A stretch of 64,000 nt of DNA from Bacteroidota bacterium (lineage in GTDB: Bacteria > Bacteroidota > Bacteroidia > Flavobacteriales > Weeksellaceae): NCBI GenBank assembly GCA_023393915.1, contig JAEXBS010000096.1:124001-188000 (forward strand), written 5' to 3'. Below, one piece after another: positions 43,346-52,312 of the stretch; the first letter of the stretch is position 1; each line of letters opens with the position of its first letter. The notes beneath the pieces were generated by a model, which worked only from the letters and a program-made list of their open reading frames with translations, was not told the DNA's origin and made no database searches. The translations under genes were made by a program, and so were the position numbers.

Positions 43346-45016
43346 TTAGTTCATTTCAAGGAAGTAGTTTCTTAATACTTGTGCATTTTCGTTTTCGCGC
43401 GTATTAATTTCTAGAATTTTTGGTCGTGTTGAGGGCTGGAAAAATAGGTCCAGTACTCTTTCTAAAGATTCTTCATTTTCTACGAAACTATACTCAAAAT
43501 TGAAATGTGCAGCCAAATGCTTAGCGTTTTTTGTATGCTTTGTTGCAATGAACTCATCAAGGACGTTTTCATTTGCTCTATCTGGACCAGGAATAATTTT
43601 AAATATATTTCCTTCACCATTGTTGATAACAATGATTCTTGTGTAAGGAGGAATGTATTGATTCCATAAAGCATTGATATCATAAAAGAAACCAAGTTCA
43701 CCTGTAATTAATAGGGTAGGTGAATCCGATTTTATTGCGTAGCCCATGGCTGTGGAGCTTGAGCCATCGATTCCACTTGTGCCTCTATTACAATGTACTG
43801 GCCAAGAAGAAAAATCAAATAATTGAGCATAGCGAATGGCAGAACTGTTAGAGAAATGGACGTGGTATTCTTTAGGAATGCTTGTAGATAGATTTGAAAA
43901 TATTTGAAAATCGGAATAAGGTGCTTTGGGAAGAAAATTACTATGTTTCTGATCTTTCTTTTCACGTAGTTGGTCCCACAGGTTATAGTACGCGGCGGGT
44001 TCCAGACTTACCGAAGGTATCAGTTTGGAAAAAAACAGCTCGGGTTTCACTTTGATCGAGTGGGAAAGCGAGAAATAGGTATCGGGGTGCCAATGCTCAT
44101 CCACATGCCAATGCTCAGGTATGGGATTGGAACGTAGGAATTGTTTTACCTTTTTGGAGACTACGTTTTGTCCGATAGTTATTAATAAATCAGGCTTAAA
44201 TTGAGCGTAATCTTCCTGAGTGAAGTTATAGATGTATCGATCAATGTGATGAAAAAACTTCACGTTCTTTAAATTCGAAGTGGTTTCACAAAGCACTACA
44301 ACAGAATGGTTTTTAACAAGCAGTGATAAATAACTTTCTAATTGTTCGCTAGGGTCCTTGGTTCCAACAAGAATGAGAATCCTTTTAGAAAGGTTCCACT
44401 TTGCGATTAGTGGGGCACCTAATTCGAATTTTCTTTCAGGATGCACTGAATCAATGCTCGGGTAAAAGGGGAGTTCGTTGACCAAGTCGTATAAAGGCTC
44501 GGCTAGGGGCACATTGATATGCACTGGTCCTTTTTTCTCAAAACATAGTTCGATAGCTTTTTTTAACATGTCCCAGTTGGACTCTTGTGCCTCTGTATCC
44601 TCCTCTTCTTGCAGTTGAAAATCACCGTACGAATGTTGAGAAAACAATTCGTTTTGTCGAATTGTTTGACCGTCAAATATATCGATGTAATCTTTTGGGC
44701 GGTCCGCTGTGATAAGTAGTAAAGGGACGTTTTGATAAAAAGCTTCTGTAACCGCTGGGTAATAGTTGGCTGCTGCAGAACCTGAAGTACAAGTTAGGAC
44801 TACAGGCATATTGGTAGATTTAGCCATTCCTAGAGCTACAAATCCAGCGCTTCTTTCGTCCACAATGCTATAGGAATTAAACCCCTCCATTTCTCCAAAC
44901 TGAATGGCAAGCGGTGCATTTCTTGATCCTGGTGAGATGACCACATTGTGTATTCCATACTCTTTTAGAATATGAGTAATAAGTTGCACACTTCTTATGG
45001 AGGAGTATTTTTTCAT
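43346..45016 (-). CDS. menD: SEPHCHC synthase MenD
   Basis: Thiamin-diphosphate enzyme of menaquinone synthesis that joins 2-oxoglutarate to isochorismate. The ATG at 45016 gives 556 residues starting MKKYSSIRSVQLITHILKEYG. A TTG-type upstream start at 45091 is improbable. Seen: VVISPGSRNAPLAI, VDERSAGFVALGMAKS with the ThDP Glu, TCTSGSAAANYYPAVTEA, LLLITADRP, and the C-terminal ThDP/Mg motif GDLGFFYDINALWN-like (here GELGFFYDINALWN) with NNGEGNIF. Menaquinone as respiratory quinone fits Bacteroidota. Convergent with pabC, and its upstream region holds the clpC terminator. Confidence 0.96.
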   Translation of the reverse strand: MKKYSSIRSVQLITHILKEYGIHNVVISPGSRNAPLAIQFGEMEGFNSYSIVDERSAGFVALGMAKSTNMPVVLTCTSGSAAANYYPAVTEAFYQNVPLLLITADRPKDYIDIFDGQTIRQNELFSQHSYGDFQLQEEEDTEAQESNWDMLKKAIELCFEKKGPVHINVPLAEPLYDLVNELPFYPSIDSVHPERKFELGAPLIAKWNLSKRILILVGTKDPSEQLESYLSLLVKNHSVVVLCETTSNLKNVKFFHHIDRYIYNFTQEDYAQFKPDLLITIGQNVVSKKVKQFLRSNPIPEHWHVDEHWHPDTYFSLSHSIKVKPELFFSKLIPSVSLEPAAYYNLWDQLREKKDQKHSNFLPKAPYSDFQIFSNLSTSIPKEYHVHFSNSSAIRYAQLFDFSSWPVHCNRGTSGIDGSSSTAMGYAIKSDSPTLLITGELGFFYDINALWNQYIPPYTRIIVINNGEGNIFKIIPGPDRANENVLDEFIATKHTKNAKHLAAHFNFEYSFVENEESLERVLDLFFQPSTRPKILEINTRENENAQVLRNYFLEMN

Positions 45017-45093
45017 AGTGACAAATGTAGTAGTTTTTAAGGCCTTTAGAAAAAAATTGGGTAGAGTTTCATTGCGTTTTGCAAAAAACAATA

Positions 45094-45124
45094 ATAAAAA
45101 AAAACCGCGCTCTTAAAAACGCGG
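45094..45124 (-). terminator. Rho-independent terminator of clpC
   Basis: On the minus strand the stem CCGCG / CGCGG (45105-45109 with 45120-45124) with a 10-base loop is followed by a run of nine T. It lies 23 bases after the clpC stop codon. Confidence 0.85.
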
Positions 45125-45146
45125 ATTTAAAAAATATATTTACGAT

Positions 45147-47672
45147 TTATACTTTCTCTTTTTTGATCTTTGAATCTTTTTTTGTTTTCTCTAAACCGTC
45201 TTTTTGTTCATTCAAATCAAGAGTAATCGTTTCATTCTCTTTAATTTGTTTGTTTACTAAAAGGTCAGCTATAAGATCTTCAATGTATTTTTGAATGGCT
45301 CTTTTCAGCGGTCGTGCACCAAAATCTTTATCCCATCCTTTGTCAGCAATGAATTCCTTAGCTTCATCAGTGAGTTGAATCTTATATCCAAGCTTCTCAA
45401 TTCTTGCATAGAGTTTACTAAGCTCAAGTTCGATGATCTTACTAATATCTTCCTTGTTTAGAGAATTAAAGATGACAATATCATCAATACGATTCAAAAA
45501 CTCTGGGGCAAATGCCTTCTTAAGTGCATTTTCAATCGTGGCTCTTGCTCTTGCATCGGATGTCGATTTTTTAGCTAAAGTTCCAAAACCAACGCCGTCA
45601 CCAAAATCTTTGATATCTCTGGTTCCGATATTAGAGGTCAAAATGATGATCGTGTTTCTAAAATCAATCTTTCTGCCTAGTGAATCAGTAACATGACCTT
45701 CGTCAAGGATTTGCAGCAGGATGTTGAATACATCAGGATGCGCTTTCTCGATTTCATCTAAAAGTAATACCGCATAAGGTTTTCTTCTTACAGCTTCAGT
45801 AAGTTGACCACCTTCTTCATAGCCAACATACCCCGGAGGCGCTCCTACTAATCTTGACACAGCGAATTTTTCCATGTATTCACTCATATCAATTCGAATG
45901 AGTGCTTCATCGGAATCGAATAATTCTCTGGCCATTACTTTTGCAAGTTCAGTCTTTCCGACTCCTGTAGTTCCTAAGAAGATAAAAGTTCCAATAGGTC
46001 GATTGGGATCTTTTAAACCTGCACGATTTCTTTGAATTGCTTTTACTACTTTCTTCACTGCTTCCTCTTGTCCAATTACCTTACCATTAAGCTTTTCATC
46101 CATTTGGGCTAGCTTATCTAGTTCGTTTTTCCCGACTTTGGTTACAGGAACTCCAGACATCATAGAAACCACTTCTGCCACGTTTTCTTCAGTAACGACC
46201 TCTTTCTTTTCTTTAACTTCTTTATCCCACTGGTCTTGAGCTGAAGCAAGCTCCATAGTTAATCGCTCTTCTTCATCTTTAAGTTTACGAGCTTCTAGGT
46301 AATCCTGCGCTTTCACAGCGTTCTGCTTCTTTTCCTTGATTTCTTCGATGTTTTTTTCGTGTTCGATGATTTCTGTAGGAACCTTCATGTTTTTAATGTA
46401 GACCCGGCTTCCGGCTTCATCCATCGCATCAATAGCTTTATCCGGTAAAAAACGATCAGTGATGTATCGTGAAGTCAAATTAACGCAAGCGTTTATAGCT
46501 TCCGGTGTGTAAGTGACATTATGATGTTCTTCGTATTTGTCTTTAATCTGATTTAATATGAGTACGGTTTCTTCTATGGAAGTAGGTTCCACCATGACCT
46601 TTTGGAACCTTCTCTCTAATGCTCCGTCTTTTTCAATGTATTGTCGGTATTCGTCCAATGTGGTAGCTCCAATGCATTGAATTTCTCCACGAGCTAACGC
46701 GGGCTTAAACATATTAGATGCATCTAAGCTTCCAGTGGAACTTCCCGCTCCAACGATTGTATGCAGCTCGTCAATGAAAAGTATGACGTCTCGGTTTTTT
46801 TCGAGTTCCGTCATTATCGCTTTCATTCTTTCTTCAAATTGACCACGGTATTTTGTTCCTGCTACGAGCGACGCTAAATCTAGGGTGATCACTCTTTTTC
46901 CATAGAGAACGCGGGAAACTTTCTTTTGATGAATTCGAAGCGCAAGCCCTTCAGCGATCGCTGATTTACCTACTCCAGGTTCTCCAATGAGAAGGGGATT
47001 GTTTTTCTTTCTTCTCGAAAGAATTTGGCTAACACGTTCAATCTCTTTTTCACGACCAATAACCGGGTCAAGCTTTCCGTCACGAGCTAGGGAAGTAAGA
47101 TCTCGACCAAAATTGTCTAATGTTGGTGTTTTACTTTTAGCGCTACCTAAATTCCCAGTTGGTTTGCGCATTTGTCCGTATTCCTCTCTTTCATCGTCAT
47201 CGTCGTATGCGCTCATTTTTGGTGCTTGCCCTGAATTCTTTAAAAGTGTTTGGTATTCCCTTGAAACTCTTTCATAATCTACATCGTATGCGCTTAATAT
47301 ACTAGAAGTCGGATCTTCAAATTTATACAGTATACCAAGTAAAAGATGAACCGTATTAATCTCTTCGCTACGGTATTGTCTGCATTCTAATTCAGCACGT
47401 TTTACTGATTGATCCGCCAATTTTGTAAGTGAAATTGCTGGGGTATCTTCCTTAAGCGGATTGATAGCTGCGGCATGAAGTGATTCTATTTTTCTTCTAA
47501 TCTGTGCTAAATCAGCATCTAGGTTTTGAAGGATCTCGCGTGCCGAATTGTCCGTTTTAATCATTCCGAGAAGGAAATGTTCGGTACTTAGATGCTCACT
47601 TTTAAGTCTTAGAGCATCTTTTTTACTTTGTTTGAAAACTTTGTCCAAACCTTCTGAAAATTTATAATCCAT
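45147..47672 (-). CDS. clpC: ATP-dependent Clp protease ATP-binding subunit ClpC
   Basis: AAA+ unfoldase that feeds proteins to ClpP. The 841-residue protein has two Clp-N repeats (about 1-145), a linker, AAA domain 1 with Walker A GEPGVGKSAIAEG and Walker B ILFIDELHTIVGAG, a middle region with a UVR-like motif (KAQDYLEARKLKDEEERL) diagnostic of ClpC over ClpB, and AAA domain 2 with GTTGVGKTELAK and LLLDEIEKAHPDVFN. A Lys/Glu-rich tail ends the protein. It is divergent from a small membrane protein, with a promoter element at 47719. A strong terminator follows. Confidence 0.97.
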   Translation of the reverse strand: MDYKFSEGLDKVFKQSKKDALRLKSEHLSTEHFLLGMIKTDNSAREILQNLDADLAQIRRKIESLHAAAINPLKEDTPAISLTKLADQSVKRAELECRQYRSEEINTVHLLLGILYKFEDPTSSILSAYDVDYERVSREYQTLLKNSGQAPKMSAYDDDDEREEYGQMRKPTGNLGSAKSKTPTLDNFGRDLTSLARDGKLDPVIGREKEIERVSQILSRRKKNNPLLIGEPGVGKSAIAEGLALRIHQKKVSRVLYGKRVITLDLASLVAGTKYRGQFEERMKAIMTELEKNRDVILFIDELHTIVGAGSSTGSLDASNMFKPALARGEIQCIGATTLDEYRQYIEKDGALERRFQKVMVEPTSIEETVLILNQIKDKYEEHHNVTYTPEAINACVNLTSRYITDRFLPDKAIDAMDEAGSRVYIKNMKVPTEIIEHEKNIEEIKEKKQNAVKAQDYLEARKLKDEEERLTMELASAQDQWDKEVKEKKEVVTEENVAEVVSMMSGVPVTKVGKNELDKLAQMDEKLNGKVIGQEEAVKKVVKAIQRNRAGLKDPNRPIGTFIFLGTTGVGKTELAKVMARELFDSDEALIRIDMSEYMEKFAVSRLVGAPPGYVGYEEGGQLTEAVRRKPYAVLLLDEIEKAHPDVFNILLQILDEGHVTDSLGRKIDFRNTIIILTSNIGTRDIKDFGDGVGFGTLAKKSTSDARARATIENALKKAFAPEFLNRIDDIVIFNSLNKEDISKIIELELSKLYARIEKLGYKIQLTDEAKEFIADKGWDKDFGARPLKRAIQKYIEDLIADLLVNKQIKENETITLDLNEQKDGLEKTKKDSKIKKEKV

Positions 47673-47718
47673 AATTGATTCTCCAAATTATTATAGGTGA
47701 TTACCACCTAACTACAAT

Positions 47719-47726
47719 CAAAGTTA
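47719..47726 (-). promoter_or_regulatory. -7 promoter element for clpC
   Basis: TAACTTTG on the minus strand matches TAnnTTTG, 46 bases before the clpC start codon. No clear -33 TTG at the usual spacing. Confidence 0.4.
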
Positions 47727-47771
47727 CAAATACTTTACCAAAAGTAGTTTAATGACTTTCTGTCCGATTGG

Positions 47772-47804
47772 TTGTATAATTCCCATGAGAAAGCATTAAC
47801 TTTG
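47772..47804 (+). promoter_or_regulatory. Bacteroidota-type promoter for the small membrane protein
   Basis: TTG at 47772-47774 and TAACTTTG at 47797-47804, 22 bp apart, the same spacing as at mnmA. It ends 20 bases before the start codon at 47825. Confidence 0.55.
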
Positions 47805-47824
47805 AGAACTCTAGAAATCTATTT

Positions 47825-48049
47825 ATGAGTCCTGAAATCGCGACGTATATTGGCTATGCTGCCTCGTTTTTTATCGTTCTTAGTTTTGCGCTGCATAAGC
47901 TATATCAAGTGCGAATTGTCAACTTATTAGGATGTATATGCTTTGTAATCTATGGAGTCTATAGCGGTTACCTGTGGCCAGTTATTATTCCTAATTTACT
48001 TTTATGCTTTATTCAAGTATATTATCTATTACAGAGAAAAAGGTCCTAG
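47825..48049 (+). CDS. Small three-helix membrane protein (YgjV-like)
   Basis: A 74-residue protein with three hydrophobic segments, SPEIATYIGYAASFFIVLSFA, RIVNLLGCICFVIYGVYSG and PVIIPNLLLCFIQVYYLL, and a basic C-terminus. The repeating pattern of a helix followed by N-x-x-G/C resembles the inner-membrane YgjV family and half-MtN3/SWEET-like repeats. Its function is unknown. It has its own well-spaced promoter and lies 49 bases upstream of sufE. Confidence 0.75.
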   Translation: MSPEIATYIGYAASFFIVLSFALHKLYQVRIVNLLGCICFVIYGVYSGYLWPVIIPNLLLCFIQVYYLLQRKRS

Positions 48050-48098
48050 AGATGAAGGAGTGAGCGTATTAAAGTGTAAACTTTTGTAATTTTGCCTT

Positions 48099-48518
48099 AT
48101 GACGATTAAAGAAAAACAAAATGAAGTAGTGGAAGATTTCCAGTTCTTAGAGGATTGGGAACAAAAATATGAATACATCATCGATCTAGGAAAGGAGTTA
48201 AAAGGTCTTCCCGAGGAAAAAAAGACGGAAGAAAATTTAATTAAAGGCTGCCAAAGCCAGGTATGGATCGATGCAGAATATTCTGAAGGAAAACTTTATT
48301 TTAATGCAGATAGTGACGGCATACTTCCTCGAGGAATCGTATCGATGCTCGTTTCAATATATAGTGGACAGAAAGTGGAAGATATCTTAGCTTCTGATTT
48401 TGATTTTATTTCAGAGATTGGACTGCAGGAATTTCTTTCTCCGTCAAGAGCCAATGGACTTATGGCCATGACTAAGCAGATTAAATTTTATGCTGTAGCT
48501 TATCAATTAAAGTCTTGA
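48099..48518 (+). CDS. sufE: SufE family sulfur acceptor
   Basis: Accepts sulfur from the SufS cysteine desulfurase for Fe-S cluster assembly. The 139-residue protein has the N-terminal helix, the IDLGKELKGLP segment and the active Cys in IKGCQSQVW near residue 51. Length is normal. The rest of the suf operon is not in the window. A TAATTTTG element (48087-48094) ends only four bases before the ATG, so the mRNA may have almost no leader. The stop overlaps the start of the next gene. Confidence 0.95.
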   Translation: MTIKEKQNEVVEDFQFLEDWEQKYEYIIDLGKELKGLPEEKKTEENLIKGCQSQVWIDAEYSEGKLYFNADSDGILPRGIVSMLVSIYSGQKVEDILASDFDFISEIGLQEFLSPSRANGLMAMTKQIKFYAVAYQLKS

Positions 48519-49492
48519 CGACCATTCTTTCATATCGCTTTTCTGCATTCGGTGATGTTGCGATGTGCGTTCCCGTTCTGCAAGAATTAATTGAACAGAA
48601 TCCTACTGTTGAGGTAATTTTTGTTTCCAGAAAAAGCTTTGCGCCACTTTTTGAAAAAGTTCCAGGAGTAAGATTCGTTGGAGTTAACCTAGAGGAATAT
48701 AAGGGTTTTTTTGGCCTTCGTCAACTTTCAAAAAAGCTTCGTTTAGAATATCAACCAGATTTTGTAGCGGATTTGCATGATGTGATTCGAAGTAAGTTTA
48801 TTAGTAGTTATTTCAAGTCTAAGGGTTATAATGTTGCAGTACTGGATAAAGGAAAGGAAGAGAAAGAGCAATTAACGGATATTTGGAATATCGACAAAAC
48901 TCAACTTAAACAAACCACTGAGCGTTACGCAGATGTTTTTCGCTCATTAGGCTTTACCTTGAAACTTTCGCATCTTTTACGACCTCTAAGTGTTGAGAGG
49001 TCTGCTATAGGATTGGCACCTTTTGCGCAGCACCAAGGTAAAATGTTGCCACTCGAGAAATCATATAAATTAGCTGAAATTCTTTCTCAGAATGAAAAGG
49101 TGTATTTTTTTGGAGGAGGAAAGAGGGAAACGGAGATTCTTAAGGAATGGGAGAGGGCTCTACCCAACACCGAATCCTTGGCAGGAAAGCTTACTTTAAG
49201 CGAAGAATTGGAAGTTATTTCTCGCTTGAAATTTATGATTTCAATGGACTCTGCTAATATGCATTTAGCCAGTCTTATGGGTACACGATGTATTTCTATA
49301 TGGGGCGCTACTCATCCATTTGCTGGTTTCTTAGGTTATGGACAAAGTAAAAATGACGTAATCCAGGTTCAAGATCTCACCTGCAGGCCGTGCTCTGTTT
49401 TTGGTGATAAAGAGTGCTATCGCGGCGATTATGCATGTTTGATGGAGCTTGATAGTGAGCGAATAGCTACTATTATGCAAAATTCATTGTAA
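48515..49492 (+). CDS. Glycosyltransferase family 9 (heptosyltransferase-like)
   Basis: A 325-residue ADP-heptose-type transferase acting on the cytoplasmic face of the inner membrane in lipopolysaccharide core synthesis. A TTG start at 48515 overlaps the sufE stop (TTGA), and the first residues TTILSYRFSAFGDVAMCVPVL match the family start (usually ILxxRFSAxGDV). Further motifs: DLHDVIRSKFIS, APFAQHQGKMLPLEKSYKLAEIL, FFGGGKRE, and the sugar-nucleotide site SMDSANMHLASLMGTRCISIWGATHP. Downstream DLTCRPCSVFGDKECYRG is typical. The acceptor sugar cannot be told. Confidence 0.9.
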   Translation: MTTILSYRFSAFGDVAMCVPVLQELIEQNPTVEVIFVSRKSFAPLFEKVPGVRFVGVNLEEYKGFFGLRQLSKKLRLEYQPDFVADLHDVIRSKFISSYFKSKGYNVAVLDKGKEEKEQLTDIWNIDKTQLKQTTERYADVFRSLGFTLKLSHLLRPLSVERSAIGLAPFAQHQGKMLPLEKSYKLAEILSQNEKVYFFGGGKRETEILKEWERALPNTESLAGKLTLSEELEVISRLKFMISMDSANMHLASLMGTRCISIWGATHPFAGFLGYGQSKNDVIQVQDLTCRPCSVFGDKECYRGDYACLMELDSERIATIMQNSL

Positions 49493-49552
49493 ATTCACTT
49501 TACTCCTATAGTAAATTTTTTAATAAGTCTCTGGTTTCGACAGTTTTAAATC

Positions 49553-49579
49553 AAAATCTCGCAGAAATTGCGAGATTTT
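49553..49579 (-). terminator. Terminator after tRNA-Val(GAC)
   Basis: An 11-bp perfect stem AAAATCTCGCA / TGCGAGATTTT with a 5-base loop, 8 bases beyond the tRNA 3' end. The T tract on the minus strand is short but the stem is strong. Confidence 0.75.
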
Positions 49580-49587
49580 ATAATTTG

Positions 49588-49662
49588 TGGGCGGTACTGG
49601 GCTCGAACCAGCGACCTCTGCGATGTCAGCGCAACGCTCTGAACCAACTGAGCTAACCGCCC
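49588..49662 (-). tRNA. tRNA-Val (anticodon GAC)
   Basis: A 75-nt cloverleaf: acceptor GGGCGGT pairs with ACCGCCC and discriminator A. The D arm is AGCTCAGTTGGTTCAGAGC. The anticodon stem TTGCG/CGCAG flanks loop CTGACAT with anticodon GAC, and the T arm contains GGTTCGAGCCC. CCA is not encoded. It reads GUC and GUU valine codons. The second valine tRNA lies 36 bases upstream on the same strand. Confidence 0.96.
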
Positions 49663-49663
49663 G

Positions 49664-49698
49664 GACAAAAAAAAACTTCAACTTATGTTGAAGTTTTG
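49664..49698 (-). terminator. Hairpin between the two tRNA-Val genes
   Basis: ACTTCAAC / GTTGAAGT arms (8 bp or more) with a TTAT-type loop are followed on the minus strand by a run of T. The spacer therefore looks like an intrinsic terminator of the upstream tRNA-Val(TAC), implying a separate promoter for the next tRNA or a processing site. Confidence 0.65.
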
Positions 49699-49773
49699 TG
49701 GGTCCTGAGGGATTCGAACCCCCGACCCTCTGGGTGTAAACCAGATGCTCTGAACCAACTGAGCTAAGAACCC
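49699..49773 (-). tRNA. tRNA-Val (anticodon TAC)
   Basis: A 75-nt cloverleaf: acceptor GGGTTCT pairs with AGGACCC, with discriminator A. The D arm is the same as in its neighbour. The anticodon stem TCTGG/CCAGA flanks loop TTTACAC with anticodon TAC, and the T arm contains GGTTCGAATCC. CCA is not encoded. It reads GUA and GUG. It is the upstream member of the pair, 40 bases after the folC stop codon. Confidence 0.96.
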
Positions 49774-49812
49774 TTATTTTTGGTTGGGCAAATATACAAC
49801 CTTTTTTAATTT

Positions 49813-51078
49813 TCACAAATTTTTTTGCAAAAATTCGCCTACAACAAAATTGCTACCACCAATAAAAATCATTTCCTTCTCTGTAATGTTCTTTAAAGCA
49901 GCTAGATAGGCGTTTTGTACAGAGTCAAAAATTTCATAGTCAATTTTAGAAATTTTTAGAAGATTTTCATATTCTCTAGGATTTCGACCTCTAGAAATGT
50001 CAGGAGGAGCAAAATAGTACTTTGAATTGGAAGGTAAAATCATCAAAACTTCATTAATATCCTTATCCTTTACAAAACCTAGTACGATATGCTTGAATCG
50101 ATTTAAAGATTCTAGTTGCTTAAAAACCTCTATTAAGCCTGCGTGGTTATGAGCGGTATCGCATATAATTAAAGGATCTTTTGATATTTCGTGCCAACGA
50201 CCCAAGAAATTGGTCGTTTCTTGCACGTGTAATAAACCTTGTTCTAAAGCTTTGTCACTTATGTCAAGGCCTAGTTTTTTTAATTCTTGAACTAAGCCAA
50301 ATACGAGCTTAAGATTCATATGTTGATAACTACCCTTCAGGTCGGTTGAAAAAGGAGCTTCTATATTATCAGTAAAATAGATTGGTGCGTTTTTACTTGA
50401 GGCAACATCTTGAAGGACCGTTTTTATGTTACTTGATTTTTCACCAGTAAGAATCGGAATTCCTTGCTTAATAATTCCCGCTTTTTCAAAAGCTATTTTT
50501 TCTTTAGTCTCGCCTAAGAGGTCCGTGTGATCCAGCGCCACGTTAGTAATGGCTGTTAGTAAAGGTGTAATGATATTAGTTGAATCTAATCTTCCCCCAA
50601 GACCAACTTCAATTATTGCATAGTCCACTTTTGTTTCGCGGAAGTATTCAAAAGCCATTACGGTGGTGAATTCAAAGAAAGAAGGTCGGATGCTAGTAGG
50701 AAGCTCTTTAAGTCGTTGAATAAAGCGGTATACAAACGCTCTTGGAGCCTCTTGACCATTTACTTTAATCCTTTCCGTAAATTCGATTAAATGGGGTGAT
50801 GTGTAAAGTCCCACATTGTAGCCTGCCTTTTGTAAAATAGACGATAACATATGAGACGTTGATCCTTTGCCATTGGTGCCTCCAATGTGGATCATCTTTA
50901 GATCAAGATGGGGATTCCCGAAAAAATCGCACAGTTTTTCAATATTTTCAAGACCTGGTTTGTAGGCCTTTTTTCCATCAATTTGGTAATTTGGCATTTG
51001 CTGATAGAGCCAATCTAGTTCTGCTTGGTACTCTTTATCAGTGAATTTATTAGGATTTAATGGATCTTGTGCTTTCAT
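49813..51078 (-). CDS. folC: Bifunctional folylpolyglutamate/dihydrofolate synthase
   Basis: Adds glutamate to dihydropteroate and tetrahydrofolate. The 421-residue Mur-ligase-like enzyme has ATP loop IGGTNGKGSTSHML, LYTSPHLIEFTERIKVNG, IIEVGLGGRLDSTNI and TNVALDHTDLLGET, and the C-terminal domain with CDTAHNHAGL. Length is normal. Its ATG shares one base with the stop codon of the TonB gene (TAATG), so it is translationally coupled to the ExbB-ExbD-TonB operon. Two tRNA genes lie immediately downstream. Confidence 0.96.
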   Translation of the reverse strand: MKAQDPLNPNKFTDKEYQAELDWLYQQMPNYQIDGKKAYKPGLENIEKLCDFFGNPHLDLKMIHIGGTNGKGSTSHMLSSILQKAGYNVGLYTSPHLIEFTERIKVNGQEAPRAFVYRFIQRLKELPTSIRPSFFEFTTVMAFEYFRETKVDYAIIEVGLGGRLDSTNIITPLLTAITNVALDHTDLLGETKEKIAFEKAGIIKQGIPILTGEKSSNIKTVLQDVASSKNAPIYFTDNIEAPFSTDLKGSYQHMNLKLVFGLVQELKKLGLDISDKALEQGLLHVQETTNFLGRWHEISKDPLIICDTAHNHAGLIEVFKQLESLNRFKHIVLGFVKDKDINEVLMILPSNSKYYFAPPDISRGRNPREYENLLKISKIDYEIFDSVQNAYLAALKNITEKEMIFIGGSNFVVGEFLQKNL

Positions 51079-51914
51079 TAAAAAGTAATGCGATAGGTCC
51101 CTGTTGAAGAGGTACTGCTCGCTTCAGCTTTCACGTATTTCTTTACCCAGTCAACGGAGGTTGAACTTATGCATGGATCTGAAATACCCGAGCTTCTTCT
51201 TGCGGAAGTTACATCTCCAGATTTGTTAACCGTATAAGCAATGGTGATGGTTCCAGAGGCGGCACAGCTGTGTGAAGGTTGAGCTCCGCCTCGTCCCATG
51301 GTTCCAGGGATAAAGGATATTAGTTTTCTATCTACTCCTATTTTACTGTCTCCTGAACTGCTTCCTCCCAGTGGGTCTCCTTGGTTGCCTGTACTGCCCT
51401 GAGTTCCTTGTGAACCCGTTGCTTTTCCTCTGCCTCGAATAAGGTTTCCAATTGCGGCAGTTCCTTTCGCATCTCCTTTATTGGCTGAGGTTGAAGCTGC
51501 GCTTTTGGTTGATGTGCTGCTTTTCTTGGTTGGTGATTTCGTAGGCGTAATAGGTTTTACTGTAGATTTTTTATTTTCAATTTTACTTGCGGAGGAAGTC
51601 GTACTTGTGCCTAGTAAAACTTTTTGCTGTTCAACCGGAGTAGATGTGTTTTCAGGGGCCTCGTTTATTTCTAAAGGATTTTCCATAGCTAGGGCAGAAC
51701 CTTCTTGATTGGCAGGTTCTTCCAGCCCATCACCGTTTTGCTCATCTCCAAAATTAATGAGCATAGTGGTTACTAATTGCTCTGCCGGAATCCATCTGGA
51801 GAATTTATAGAAATACAGAGCTATAAGAGTTGCGATAGAGAAGAAAAGGGTGATGATCAGACTTTTTTGTCGATCTTTCCTCTCTTTTTCTTCCCTATTA
51901 ATACTATAAGACAT
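51078..51914 (-). CDS. TonB-like energy transducer
   Basis: A 278-residue periplasm-spanning protein. A short basic cytoplasmic head and one helix (about residues 19-37) are followed by a long low-complexity linker rich in Ser, Thr, Lys and Gly (about 85-185). The C-terminal domain of about 80 residues has SCAASGTITIAYTVNKSGDVTSARRSSG, a TonB_C-like strand pattern, with two Cys (in HSCAA and DPCIS) that may form a disulfide. Together with ExbB and ExbD it should couple the proton motive force to outer-membrane transporters. The assignment rests on architecture and operon context. It is coupled by TAATG overlaps on both sides. Confidence 0.85.
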   Translation of the reverse strand: MSYSINREEKERKDRQKSLIITLFFSIATLIALYFYKFSRWIPAEQLVTTMLINFGDEQNGDGLEEPANQEGSALAMENPLEINEAPENTSTPVEQQKVLLGTSTTSSASKIENKKSTVKPITPTKSPTKKSSTSTKSAASTSANKGDAKGTAAIGNLIRGRGKATGSQGTQGSTGNQGDPLGGSSSGDSKIGVDRKLISFIPGTMGRGGAQPSHSCAASGTITIAYTVNKSGDVTSARRSSGISDPCISSTSVDWVKKYVKAEASSTSSTGTYRITF

Positions 51915-52312
51915 TATTCTTTTTGTAAAGTGGCTATAGCCAAGTTAAATTTGTGCTTTTCAGCAATTTCCATTGCAAATACTACATCTCCGTGCTTGGT
52001 GTTCTGATCAGCACGGATTGTAAATGTTGGACTGGGTTGCCCTTTTAGTACATTCACCAAATGCTGTTCCAATTCTTCTCTTGGGATCTCTTTATCGTTA
52101 ATGTAAAATATCCCTTCCTCGTTGATTGTAACGGTAGTAGGATCCTGAGCGCTTGCATTAGTAGTGGAAGCCTGAGGTAGTTTTACATCTATAGAACTTT
52201 GCGCGATGGCAGAACTAGTGATCATGAAAAAGATCAATAATAAAAAGATGATGTCCGTCATCGAGGCCATGCTGAACTCAGCAGAGACTCTGTTTCTGCG
52301 TTTAAGTTCCAT
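51914..52312 (-). CDS. ExbD/TolR family biopolymer transport protein
   Basis: A 132-residue inner-membrane protein with a short basic N-terminus (MELKRRNRVSAEFSMASM), one transmembrane helix containing the functional Asp in MTDIIFLLLIFFMITS, and a periplasmic domain with the ExbD fold (VTINEEGIFYINDKEIPREEL). It stabilises and conducts protons with ExbB. Its start shares one base with the exbB stop and its stop shares one base with the tonB-like start. Confidence 0.93.
   Translation of the reverse strand: MELKRRNRVSAEFSMASMTDIIFLLLIFFMITSSAIAQSSIDVKLPQASTTNASAQDPTTVTINEEGIFYINDKEIPREELEQHLVNVLKGQPSPTFTIRADQNTKHGDVVFAMEIAEKHKFNLAIATLQKE

Noticed and set aside
49520..49816. A 98-codon open frame on the minus strand.
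   Set aside because: It runs straight across both tRNA-Val genes and their hairpins, so it is a chance reading frame over RNA genes.
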